From: JAAZBV01 sp964499695
GTDB taxonomy: Bacteria > Desulfobacterota > DSM-4660 > Desulfatiglandales > HGW-15
Length of the DNA stretch: 43,531 nt
Reading direction: 5' to 3'
Assembly (NCBI GenBank): GCA_964499695.1
Contig: CAZCMD010000018.1
Coordinates: forward strand, 1 to 43,531
Shown: positions 16,307-24,519 of the stretch, in pieces
Layout: each line of letters opens with the position of its first letter
How positions within the stretch are numbered: the stretch's first letter is position 1
Notes under the pieces: generated by a model
Databases searched by the model: none
Seen by the model: only the letters and a program-made list of their open reading frames with translations
What the model was told of the DNA's origin: nothing
Made by a program: the position numbers and the translations under genes

Positions 16307-16810
16307 ATGGCAAATTCAAAATATGGCCCCTACATCAGTACCGATCTGAAGCATATTGAAAAAATGCCCGACTACAAGGGAGACCAGGTAATAGGCAGAG
16401 GATACGATAAAGACGGGTACCGTCTTGAACTTGAACATATAAACTGGATGGACAGTGAAGTGATCAAAGGCGCCTTTTATGCGGAGAGCACATGGATATG
16501 GCCCCAGACTTTCAGGGATCAGAGACCAAAACCCATTTTATCAAGGGAAGAGCTTGAAAAGGCCGCAGGTGTTGCTGCCCATGCACATGAATTTTCAGAG
16601 GTGCTTACAATGTTTGGCTGCAATCCTGATGATCCAAGCTATCTGGGCGTTACTGTAGAGTTCTGGATGGAGGATGAAAAATTCATACTGGACAAGAGTT
16701 TTATGGTCTATATACCTGCCGGTGTTGTCCATTGCCCCTTAAAGACACTGAGTACCATTGAATCGCCGATATTTCACTATACTGTTGGCCCGGGCCAGAT
16801 ATATTCATAA
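16307..16810 (+). CDS. Single-domain cupin protein A (uncharacterised family)
   Basis: The ATG at 16307 is chosen because the AAGGAG SD (16292-16297) is 9 bases upstream; the ATG at 16298 touches the SD. The 167-residue product has no signal peptide. Cupin motif 1 is HAHEFSEVLTMFG (about 100-112) with the H-x-H and Glu ligands. Motif 2 is IPAGVVHCPL (about 140-149), giving the fourth ligand His. The end HYTVGPGQIYS resembles its neighbour. Cupins with this H,H,E,H set normally bind Fe, Mn or Ni and act as oxygenases, isomerases or small-molecule sensors. The family shown here has three members in the window and I know no defined function for it. It shares a transcript with the next cupin. Confidence 0.8.
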   Translation: MANSKYGPYISTDLKHIEKMPDYKGDQVIGRGYDKDGYRLELEHINWMDSEVIKGAFYAESTWIWPQTFRDQRPKPILSREELEKAAGVAAHAHEFSEVLTMFGCNPDDPSYLGVTVEFWMEDEKFILDKSFMVYIPAGVVHCPLKTLSTIESPIFHYTVGPGQIYS

Positions 16811-16863
16811 AACCATATTAAAAGGGTTAATATTTCAACCTTAACTATATAAAAGGAGTCATA

Positions 16864-17301
16864 ATGTCCGAAAAGAAATATGCCAGGTATTTTATTATGA
16901 CGGATAAACCTAATATTGAGTACCCGTCCTTCCGTCCAAAGATGGATCCGCGACTTTTCAGGGGTATAGCCCACCTTGATGCAGATGTTATTCCTGATAC
17001 GGATTTCTACACTGAGGCCATGTGGATTGTACCGGGTGATGAATTTAAAAAAGGGGTCAGAAAGGTCGAGGCCCATAAGCATGCCTGGGGTGAGATGATA
17101 GGGTTTTACGGGTACAACTATGACAATATCTATGATCTTGGAGCTGAAATAGAATTCACAATAGATGGCAAGACCTATAACATAACTGAAAGCTTTGCCT
17201 CATTCATACCTGCAGGCATAGAACACGGCCCTCTGATTATCAAAAATGTGAAAAGACCGATAATGCATTTTACAGCCGGCCCTACATTGAAATACGAATA
17301 G
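16864..17301 (+). CDS. Single-domain cupin protein B (uncharacterised family)
   Basis: This 145-residue cytosolic protein has an AAAGGAG SD 6 bases before its ATG. Cupin motif 1 is HKHAWGEMIGFYG (about 71-83) and motif 2 is IPAGIEHGPL (about 117-126), so all four metal ligands are present. The pattern LGAEIEF between them and the closing HFTAGPTLKYE match cupin A (LGVTVEF, HYTVGPGQIYS). It is therefore a diverged tandem paralogue. The 53-bp gap and the strong hairpin terminator behind it define a two-gene cupin operon. Whether A and B form a heteromer is unknown. Confidence 0.8.
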   Translation: MSEKKYARYFIMTDKPNIEYPSFRPKMDPRLFRGIAHLDADVIPDTDFYTEAMWIVPGDEFKKGVRKVEAHKHAWGEMIGFYGYNYDNIYDLGAEIEFTIDGKTYNITESFASFIPAGIEHGPLIIKNVKRPIMHFTAGPTLKYE

Positions 17302-17327
17302 ATAGACAGATTTTTGCTTATTTAAAT

Positions 17328-17365
17328 AAAAATTCCCTTATCCCTGCCGGTTAAGGGAATTTTTT
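17328..17365 (+). terminator. Rho-independent terminator of the cupin operon
   Basis: The arms AAAAATTCCCTTA (17328-17340) and TAAGGGAATTTTT (17352-17364) pair perfectly around an 11-base loop. The right arm ends in a run of T. It lies 27 bp after the stop of cupin B. Confidence 0.9.
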
Positions 17366-17632
17366 ATTATTTTTACTATATCAAAATAATGTCAAGATAA
17401 TGCAGTTATAGTGTAATAAAAGAGCATGCTCTTTAAAATGCTATTATCTAACTACCATATATAGTTATAAAAACCAGGTAAATACCCTATATTTTGTTGA
17501 CAAGACAGGTGTATTGAGATATAGACCAAAAAAACAGGCGTCCTATGAACCCTGTATCCATGCATGATCGGATGCAATATTTCGAAAAAGAACTATTTGT
17601 TCATAAAAATATATCGATTAACTCGTTATAGA
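17366..17632. other. Spacer with promoter for the HDOD kinase
   Basis: No gene is visible. The stretch is AT-rich and holds the promoter at 17497-17525. An ATG at 17564 is in frame with the kinase, but it has no SD and the intervening residues look non-conserved. Confidence 0.5.
17497..17525 (+). promoter_or_regulatory. Sigma-70 promoter of the HDOD kinase
   Basis: TTGACA at 17497-17502 is followed by a 17-bp spacer and TATAGA at 17520-17525. The predicted start of transcription is near 17532. Confidence 0.65.
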
Positions 17633-19807
17633 ATGAAGAAGCACCGGATGACTCAATGGAACTCAATATATTATCGTAGGAAAGCATTTAACAGGGAAAC
17701 AAAAGGCGCTGTTGAATCCATTACAGGAGAGAGATCATTCCTGCCTCTTGAACCCCCGGTGCTGGACGGTCTTATCAGGGCGAAAATATCAGGCACTGTT
17801 TTCCATGACGAGATCAGGGACTTTATTGCAATAAGTCCTGCACTTACGTTCAACCTCCTTAATTTTGCACATTCATCATTTATAAAACAGGGTATGACCA
17901 TTGCGGGCAATAATGATCTAATAAGCATAATTGGGAATGATATTGTTGCGGGCCTGTTAAAGGAGTATGTAGACCAGAGTCGCATCATCAGGAAATCTAC
18001 AGGCATTCACCCTTTTACAGCTGAGAATTTTTATACAGCCGTCAGGGCGGCCAACCTTGCTCTTCTGTTAGCAGATGAAACGGGCTATCCATCCCATTAT
18101 TACGCCTATATGGCAGGGCTTCTGCATAACCTTGGCACAGTTGTTCTTGCAGCAAGGTTTCCGGTAGTTTACAGCAGGATAATTACATCAGGCAGTATTG
18201 ATTTCAGCGGTCATGTGCAGTCTGAAGAAAATGCACTCGGCATCAACCACTGTTTTTTGGGTGCCCGCATGGTTGAAGGGTGGGGCTCGTTTCCATTTCT
18301 GGCTGATGCTATTTTTTATCATCACCATCCGCTAAACAAGATCAGGCAGGCAAACAGGCTGGTAAAGCTGGCCTATCTTTCCAGTATGGTTGAAGGTAAA
18401 GATGGTGAAGATCGCATGAGATATCTTGAAACCGGAAAGGAATTGTTCGATTTTTCACCGAATCAGATGGATGAATTCATCTCAATCGCTGATCTGAAGG
18501 CACAGAGCAGGCTGATGAAGCTCGGTATCGAGCCAAGGTTAAATAAAGGCGAGCCTGTGTACCAGCCGGATACAGCAATAGAAATGATATCGAAAGGTGA
18601 TACTGGCGCTCATTCCCTGATTGCCGTGATGGCAGAGAGGATACGGAGGACTGAAAATAAAAATGATCGTTTAAGGGTTATTGGACAGGCAATACATGCC
18701 CTTACAGGGATAAACGAAATTCTCTATTTCAGGAAAAGTACAGATGGAAAATCCCTTTACGGTGTAAGCCTGAAATGGCCTGATAACTCCTCTCTCAGTA
18801 ATGACCTTGTAATTTCTCTGGATGAAAAAGAGAGTATAATAGTTGCCTCATTTCTCATGGGCATGGAGATCAACTCCCTTGACCGGGTGGATAATACAGC
18901 GCCAGATCTTTTTGATCTCCAGGCATCAAACTACATGAATTCAGCGGGGCTTTACTGTGTACCTGTAATCAGAAATGGCATGGCCTCAGGGGTTCTTGTT
19001 GCAGGTGTAAATACTCCAGGTGTTTTTAAGGGTGAGGCAGGTCAGAGGATCAGGAGGCTTATTGAATCCATTCTATCAGGCCTTATTGAAGATGAGATTC
19101 AGAATGAAACAGGCGTATCCGGAAATAAAAACGGTTCAGATCCCATACAGATGAGAAAGCTTATCCATGAGATAAATAATCCGCTCAGTGCCATAAAGAA
19201 TTTTCTCAAGGTGCTCAACATGAAACTTGATGATATAAATGTTGAGAGCAGTGAGATAAAGATAATTGATGATGAGCTTAACCGTATCACGAAGCTATTA
19301 AAGGAGTTCAAATCATCATCCTCCTCTGATGAAACAAAGGTAAAATCCACATCGAGCATAAAGGATATCATTTCAGATACAATCATGCTCATAAGAAACA
19401 GCAGGGCAAACGGGCCTGAAGTTAACATAACAGTCCAGACCGGAGATAACATCCCTGAAATAATGATAGACAGGGATGCCTTCAGGCAGGTTTTAATCAA
19501 CCTTGTCAATAACGCTATCGAGGCAATGCCGGGTGGGGGTAACATCACAGTTACGACGCAGTACAGGCCAGGTATTGCAGATACTGAAAGAGAAAAGGTA
19601 GAGATATACATATCCGATGATGGCCCTGGTATACCTGATAGCCTTAGGGCAAATGTATTTAAAAAGCAATCCACTACAAAGGCCGATCATGACGGCCTGG
19701 GATTACTGATAGTCTATGAACTTGTTAAAAGGATGGGCGGGACAATAACTTTTGATAATAACAGCGACAGGGGTGCATGCTTTAAGATAACTATACCGGT
19801 AAAGTAG
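17633..19807 (+). CDS. HDOD-GAF-like histidine kinase fusion
   Basis: The product has about 724 residues. Start choice is uncertain (17564, 17633 or 17648); none has a good SD. Residues about 30-250 form an HDOD domain (FIAISPALTFNLLNFAHSS, YMAGLLHNLGTVVLA, YHHHPLNKIRQANRLVKLAYL), a catalytically inert relative of HD phosphohydrolases used for signalling. About 345-480 look like a GAF-type sensor domain. The kinase core follows: H-box LIHEINNPLSAIKN near 510, N-box LINLVNNAIEAMPGG, G1 SDDGPGIPD, G2 HDGLGLLIVYE. All catalytic boxes are intact. No membrane segment is present. It is followed by a hybrid kinase-receiver gene that begins 88 bp downstream, a likely partner in a phosphorelay. Confidence 0.88.
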   Translation: MKKHRMTQWNSIYYRRKAFNRETKGAVESITGERSFLPLEPPVLDGLIRAKISGTVFHDEIRDFIAISPALTFNLLNFAHSSFIKQGMTIAGNNDLISIIGNDIVAGLLKEYVDQSRIIRKSTGIHPFTAENFYTAVRAANLALLLADETGYPSHYYAYMAGLLHNLGTVVLAARFPVVYSRIITSGSIDFSGHVQSEENALGINHCFLGARMVEGWGSFPFLADAIFYHHHPLNKIRQANRLVKLAYLSSMVEGKDGEDRMRYLETGKELFDFSPNQMDEFISIADLKAQSRLMKLGIEPRLNKGEPVYQPDTAIEMISKGDTGAHSLIAVMAERIRRTENKNDRLRVIGQAIHALTGINEILYFRKSTDGKSLYGVSLKWPDNSSLSNDLVISLDEKESIIVASFLMGMEINSLDRVDNTAPDLFDLQASNYMNSAGLYCVPVIRNGMASGVLVAGVNTPGVFKGEAGQRIRRLIESILSGLIEDEIQNETGVSGNKNGSDPIQMRKLIHEINNPLSAIKNFLKVLNMKLDDINVESSEIKIIDDELNRITKLLKEFKSSSSSDETKVKSTSSIKDIISDTIMLIRNSRANGPEVNITVQTGDNIPEIMIDRDAFRQVLINLVNNAIEAMPGGGNITVTTQYRPGIADTEREKVEIYISDDGPGIPDSLRANVFKKQSTTKADHDGLGLLIVYELVKRMGGTITFDNNSDRGACFKITIPVK

Positions 19808-19895
19808 GTATTTTTTAAAGGATATCTGCCGGTGATTGAGGTTTACGGGAAGGAAAACAGATTTTTTGTTTCATAATAGTACCAGAGGGGTTTTT

Positions 19896-21830
19896 ATGGA
19901 TCAGAATGCAAAGATATTGATCGTTGATGATGATACAGTGGTGGCTGCCAGTGTTAAGGCTGTCCTGAGCAGAAAAGAATATGACATTACTGTAACCAAT
20001 GATGCCCTTGAGGCCGTGGAATTTTTGCATCAGAGAAGATTTGATCTGGCCATACTTGATGTGATGATGCCTGTCATGAACGGATTCCAAATAATGGAAT
20101 CCGTAATTGATCTTGATCTTGATACCATTTTTATCATCATGACCGGTGACATCAGCATGGATTCGGCCATAAAGGCAATAAGAAAGGGTGCCTCGGATTA
20201 CATAAGAAAACCCTTTGACGCAGAAGAGATGATGATCAGGGTTGAAAATGCGATAAGGCACAAGAGATCAAAGGATGAAAAAAGGCTGATACAGTCAGAA
20301 AAAAATCAGCTTGAGCTTCAGCTAAGGCAGTCACAGAAGATGGAGGCCATAGGCACACTGGCAGGCGGTATGGCCCATGATTTCAATAACACCTTAGGTA
20401 TAATAATTGGCAATACAGAGCTTGCCTTGCGGATAACCCCCAAAGAGAGCCAGGCAAGACAGTTCCTGAATAATATAATTACAGCAAGCTCAAGGGCCGA
20501 AGAGATGGTCAGCAGGCTCTTAAGTTTTTCAAGGATCACTGACGCTGAGAAAAAACCGATTGATCTGATATCAAGCATAGATGAATCTTTAAGGCTTATG
20601 AGGTCAAGCCTGCCATCGAATATTGAAATTAAAAGAAATTTTACCGCTTCACAGATTGCTGTAATGGGAGATCAGACCCAGCTTAATCAGGTAATGGTCA
20701 ACCTTTGCACAAACTCGGCCCATGCAATTAATGGAGATGGTGGGGTAATTGAGATAGGCATTAATACAAAGGTTTTTGATTCCGATGTATGTGCAGATCT
20801 TGGCGAACTTCCGCAGGGCCGTTATGTTGAGATAACTATTTCAGATACCGGGCACGGGATACCTGAAGAGATCATCAAAAGGGTGTTTGATCCCTATTTT
20901 ACCACAAAGGAACCGGGCAAGGGCACTGGCATGGGACTTGCCGTAGTGCACGGGATAATTAAAAATCATGGCGGTGCAATAAGGGTCGAAAGCGCTGTGG
21001 GCAAAGGAACTGTCTTCACCATCCGCATCCCGGTTATTGACGCTGTACTGGATTGTGAGCCTGCCCTTGACCCTGAGTATATCCAGGGTGGAAAGGAGAG
21101 CATCCTGCTTGTTGATGATGAATTCATGATCGCCGATACGATGAAGATCATGATGGAGCAATTGGGTTACAGGGTGAGTGCCTTCACTGAAAGCAGCAGG
21201 GCGATTGAGGTATTTGAAGATAATCCCGACGCCTTTGATCTGGTGATAACCGATATGACCATGCCAAAGATGACAGGCGACATGCTTGCAGCAAGGATAC
21301 AGGAACTCAGGGAAAATACGCCCGTTATTATCTGTACAGGTTTCAATAACAGGGTTGCACCTGTTAATTTTAAGAACAGGGCAATATTTGAAATTTTAAC
21401 AAAACCTGTCAGAACAACCACCCTTGCAAAGGCAATTAAGAAGGTGCTGGATGCAAGGAAAAAGGAGAGGAGGGTTGATAACAGGTTTACCATGAAAGAG
21501 GATATTTTTGTGATCTCTGCCTCAAAACCGGAAAAGAAGCACAGCATGATAGATATTAGCAGGTCGGGCATGTCATTCAAATATTACAGTGTAAAAAACC
21601 AGATGGTAGAAAACGGAAAATACTCTATCATGACCTCTGACAGGAGATTTGTTCTGGACGATATACCATGCAGGACTGTTTCAGATATTGTACTGAATCA
21701 TTCAAGGGACCTGACAGATGTTTCTGTTAGAAGGCGTGGAATACAGTTCAAGGAGCTCACAGAAAGCCAGCATGAATCCCTGGATTATTTTCTTGAAAAC
21801 TATACCAGGGCTGCGGTTAATGCATGTTAA
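19896..21830 (+). CDS. Hybrid kinase REC-HisKA-HATPase-REC with C-terminal PilZ domain
   Basis: The ATG at 19896 (SD GAGGGG) opens directly into the receiver fold (KILIVDDD); the ATG at 19836 is not needed. Order in the 644 residues: receiver 1 (4-120, phospho-Asp 55 in LDVMMP), H-box MAHDFNN with His 161, ATPase boxes (NLCTNSAHAI, SDTGHGI, GTGMGLAVVHG), receiver 2 (about 400-515, Asp 453 in ITDMTMP), and a C-terminal PilZ-like domain (about 525-640). The last has RVDNR (RxxxR) near 525 and DISRSG (DxSxxG) at 553, the two c-di-GMP contact motifs. It therefore may join phosphorelay and c-di-GMP signals. It is soluble, lies behind the HDOD kinase, and is convergent with the double cupin gene 3 bp away. 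Confidence 0.9.
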   Translation: MDQNAKILIVDDDTVVAASVKAVLSRKEYDITVTNDALEAVEFLHQRRFDLAILDVMMPVMNGFQIMESVIDLDLDTIFIIMTGDISMDSAIKAIRKGASDYIRKPFDAEEMMIRVENAIRHKRSKDEKRLIQSEKNQLELQLRQSQKMEAIGTLAGGMAHDFNNTLGIIIGNTELALRITPKESQARQFLNNIITASSRAEEMVSRLLSFSRITDAEKKPIDLISSIDESLRLMRSSLPSNIEIKRNFTASQIAVMGDQTQLNQVMVNLCTNSAHAINGDGGVIEIGINTKVFDSDVCADLGELPQGRYVEITISDTGHGIPEEIIKRVFDPYFTTKEPGKGTGMGLAVVHGIIKNHGGAIRVESAVGKGTVFTIRIPVIDAVLDCEPALDPEYIQGGKESILLVDDEFMIADTMKIMMEQLGYRVSAFTESSRAIEVFEDNPDAFDLVITDMTMPKMTGDMLAARIQELRENTPVIICTGFNNRVAPVNFKNRAIFEILTKPVRTTTLAKAIKKVLDARKKERRVDNRFTMKEDIFVISASKPEKKHSMIDISRSGMSFKYYSVKNQMVENGKYSIMTSDRRFVLDDIPCRTVSDIVLNHSRDLTDVSVRRRGIQFKELTESQHESLDYFLENYTRAAVNAC

Positions 21831-21833
21831 TGC

Positions 21834-22760
21834 CTATTTTACATCAAACTCAAAATTGGCGTCTTTTGCATACTCTTCGACTGTACCTGCATTAAGCATG
21901 ATGGCCATTTCGATAAATGGTTTTTTGATATCATACCATATGAGCGGACCATGTGACAGACCCTTTGGAAGCCATATACAGTAGTTGGTATCAAACTCAA
22001 GTTTATCCCTGCCCACATCAAACCTCATGTGCCCGCCAAGGGAGGTCGGGTTGTCAGGGTCGCTGCCAAAATGGAGCACGATCTCGTCAAAATTATGGTG
22101 GGTCATCCTTGGAAGCGGGGGTTCTACTATATCCCAAACATACCCGAACTCTATGTAGTTATTGTTGGCCTTACACTGCCTTGAACTCATGTAGGTCATG
22201 GTGGGATACATCCTGTATGGCCCCTGCATGGGGTTACCGGCCTCTCTCAGAGGGCTTCTTATTACATACTGCTCATAGTTGATATCATCTCTTTTTTGGG
22301 GGAGTGCATCTTTAGGTTCAAACATGCCGCTTGTTTTTAAAACAGAGCTGTTACCTGTCCCGAGTATAAACTCCATCATGATATGGGGGCGATTTACCTT
22401 GAGCCAGTTGACAGGGCCAAGCCTTACCCCCTTCGGAATAAACAGGCTTGTTGTATTACTGAATTCAGTCCTGTATCCGCCAATGTAGCACTCTATTGTT
22501 GCGCCAAGCACCTGCGGATTTTTATGATCTGTGCTCCAGAATACGTATATGCGGTCATAATCGATTGCATGTTCAAAAATATGCGGTTCCGGTATGGAGG
22601 TGATAAAGCTCATGTCTATATGATATGGCACGCCCGGAAAGAGCTTGTTGTTCAGGTAGGTCATTATGGGTTCACGGCCCTTTACTTTTGGAAAGAGGGT
22701 CGTGTCAGGCTGCCTGATTGCATACTTTTCATATTCTGATTTTGATTTTAGATCCGCCAT
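21834..22760 (-). CDS. Two-domain cupin protein with a degenerate N-terminal half
   Basis: This 308-residue cytosolic protein has an AAGGAGG SD. It is an internal duplication of the same cupin family as at 16.3-17.3 kb. The C-terminal copy (about 165-300) keeps HHNFDEIVLHFG and LPKGLSHGPL, so most metal ligands are present, though the first His is shifted by one place. The N-terminal copy (about 15-150) has only EHAIDYDRIYVFW and IPKGVRLGPV: the motif 2 His is Leu and the motif 1 Glu is not in place. The N half is thus probably structural or a ligand pocket without metal. The shared LGATIE / LGGHMRF strand supports the relationship. A TTGACA box lies upstream on the minus strand (22840-22845), but its -10 is poor. 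Confidence 0.78.
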   Translation of the reverse strand: MADLKSKSEYEKYAIRQPDTTLFPKVKGREPIMTYLNNKLFPGVPYHIDMSFITSIPEPHIFEHAIDYDRIYVFWSTDHKNPQVLGATIECYIGGYRTEFSNTTSLFIPKGVRLGPVNWLKVNRPHIMMEFILGTGNSSVLKTSGMFEPKDALPQKRDDINYEQYVIRSPLREAGNPMQGPYRMYPTMTYMSSRQCKANNNYIEFGYVWDIVEPPLPRMTHHNFDEIVLHFGSDPDNPTSLGGHMRFDVGRDKLEFDTNYCIWLPKGLSHGPLIWYDIKKPFIEMAIMLNAGTVEEYAKDANFEFDVK

Positions 22761-23389
22761 TAGGATAGAGCCTCCTTGGTTTAATTATTGCTTTGAGATA
22801 AATTTTTCAGTCGGCCATATTCTCAGGGGAGGCAGGATATGTCAAGGTAATCCACAGATCATGAGATCTGTAATTGATTTTTAACAGCAGAAGGGATAAT
22901 TAAGAATGAGTTCAAGTGCGGATCATACGTAAGGGTCTTTACCTGTGCCATCCCAAGCCTTGTTGGGAAATGAATGAACTGTTTAAAAGAGGATAACATG
23001 AGGACATTACCAGGGAAAACATGCCTGTATATGAGACTCAAAACCGCAGCACCATCATATTTGATATAGTTAGCCGTATACAGAATAAACCATATGAGAC
23101 GATACGTGAAACCCTGACAAAGTAAAATCTCTTATTTGTTGGAAACTCCAGAGGTCAGTATCCCCTGATCCCCTTAAGGATTTTTCACCGCCTCTACAAT
23201 TGGGGGCAGGGCATAGGTTTACGGATGGGAAGAGCCTCAGGGTGTATTATCATCAGGGCTTATAGTTTTATATGGCGAAATTACACATTGACATGCTGCG
23301 CCTGACTCCATATACTTCCTCCGCTCAAAGAAGCAAAGAGGGAGTTCTGATTCAATCATAAAAACTGGTTTCAAAGAAAGGAGGCTGTA
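22761..23389. other. 629-bp spacer: divergent regulatory region, possible relic coding
   Basis: The left end carries the SD and a TTGACA box for the double cupin gene (minus strand). The right end carries a promoter for the DUF8021-like gene. In between, a 34-codon frame at 23021-23125 (MPVYETQNRSTIIF...) and shorter pieces around 22890-22975 read like protein but have no good SD and no recognised relative. They may be remnants of a lost gene. The coding status is unresolved. Confidence 0.4.
23288..23316 (+). promoter_or_regulatory. Sigma-70 promoter of the DUF8021-like gene
   Basis: TTGACA at 23288-23293 is followed by a 17-bp spacer and TATACT at 23311-23316. The leader would be about 67 nt, close to that of the cupin operon. 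Confidence 0.65.
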
Positions 23390-24427
23390 ATGAAAACACA
23401 ACGGTTGTTTATTACTTTAATGTTAATTGTTTCTCTTGCCATTATGGGTATTGCTTGCTCGCAAAAGTCGCTAAGGATTGCCAAGGATTACGACAGGCAG
23501 GGCCTGGTTGACCTCATGCAGAGATATATCGGTGCGCTGGCAAAGCATACACCTGGTGACCTGCCATTTGCCGATAAGGTGAAGTTTACAGAAAACACTG
23601 ATAAGGGTATTGAATTTCTGGCTGTAGGAAAAGGACTATGGGAAACCGCAACAGAAGGCCCCAAGGGTTTTGAGATCTATGCCGCTGATCCTGTTGCCCA
23701 GGCAGCAGCTACTCTTGTTGTCATGAAAGAGAATAATAAGGATATTATTTTCGGTGCACGCATTAAACTGGTTGACGGAAAGATCGCTGAGGCAGAGCAC
23801 CTTGTAGTGCGTGGCGGATCAATGAGTAAACAGCCCTTTAGCTCTATGCCTACCATGCAGAAGGCACGCCCTGGTTTTGCTGAGGATATACCTGCGGCTG
23901 AGCAGATGACTAGAGAAGATCTCTTAAAGATAGGGTTCTCATACTATGACGCACTTACTTCAGAAGATGGCACACGTGCGCCATTTGCAAAGGAGTGTGA
24001 ACGTCATGAAAACGGTATGACAACAGCAGGCGGCAAACCGCCAAAGCCTGAAGATTTACCCCCCGGTGCTGCAATGCCCACTGGCGGTTTTGGAAACATA
24101 CCAAGGGATTGTGAAGGCCAGCTGAGCGCCGGTGTCTTTTCCTATATCACTGAGATCAGGCCGCATATGGTTGTTGCAGATGTACAGAAGGGGATCTCTG
24201 TAGGTTTTTCAATGTTCAGACATGACGGCACCAAAAGGCTGCCAAAAGATGCTAAACCAGGAACCGATAACAAAACCACTTATGGGCAATTCAACCTTGC
24301 TGCTATGCATATCTACAAAATCAGAAACGGCAAACTCTATGAAATCGAGGCCCCTGGCGCCATGCTGCCATACGGCGTAAAATCAGGTTATGAGGCAGAA
24401 GAAAAGATATACCCGGTTGCTAAATAG
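23390..24427 (+). CDS. Secreted protein or lipoprotein with SnoaL/DUF8021-like domain
   Basis: This 345-residue protein has an AAGGAGG SD 7 bases upstream. The N-terminus is a signal peptide with a lipoprotein-like end (IMGIACSQ); the -3 residue is Gly, so the lipobox is not ideal. About residues 40-140 (LVDLMQRYIGALAKHTPGDLPFADKVKFTEN..., then GFEIYAADP and LVDGKIAEAEHLVVR) look like the SnoaL/NTF2-type fold of DUF8021, seen in secreted bacterial and fungal proteins. The second half repeats the theme with a Gly/Pro-rich insert (about 210-235) and ends in IYKIRNGKLYEIEAPG. The domain call is from memory of the pattern. It faces the molybdenum hydroxylase gene across a long hairpin and has its own promoter, so a shared substrate is plausible but unproven. 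Confidence 0.65.
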   Translation: MKTQRLFITLMLIVSLAIMGIACSQKSLRIAKDYDRQGLVDLMQRYIGALAKHTPGDLPFADKVKFTENTDKGIEFLAVGKGLWETATEGPKGFEIYAADPVAQAAATLVVMKENNKDIIFGARIKLVDGKIAEAEHLVVRGGSMSKQPFSSMPTMQKARPGFAEDIPAAEQMTREDLLKIGFSYYDALTSEDGTRAPFAKECERHENGMTTAGGKPPKPEDLPPGAAMPTGGFGNIPRDCEGQLSAGVFSYITEIRPHMVVADVQKGISVGFSMFRHDGTKRLPKDAKPGTDNKTTYGQFNLAAMHIYKIRNGKLYEIEAPGAMLPYGVKSGYEAEEKIYPVAK

Positions 24428-24440
24428 CAGTTCACTAAGA

Positions 24441-24512
24441 GGTTTACGGTATAAGGTCTAAGGTCTTCGGTATTTTGATGTGCCGTAAACCTTAGACCCC
24501 AAACCGTAAACC
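24441..24512. terminator. Long 30-bp inverted repeat between convergent genes
   Basis: The arms 24441-24470 and 24483-24512 are imperfect reverse complements (GGTTTACGGT at each outer end, GGTCTAAGG inside) around a 12-base loop. The plus-strand side is followed by GTTTTATTT. It probably acts as a two-way terminator and looks like a repeat-family member. Confidence 0.7.
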
Positions 24513-24519
24513 GTTTTAT

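Noticed and set aside
19099..19674. 191-codon open frame on the minus strand
   Set aside because: It is the reverse strand of the kinase core; Ser/Leu-rich composition is typical of a shadow frame.
22859..23041. 60-codon open frame on the minus strand
   Set aside because: No SD and no recognised pattern; it lies in a divergent regulatory spacer.
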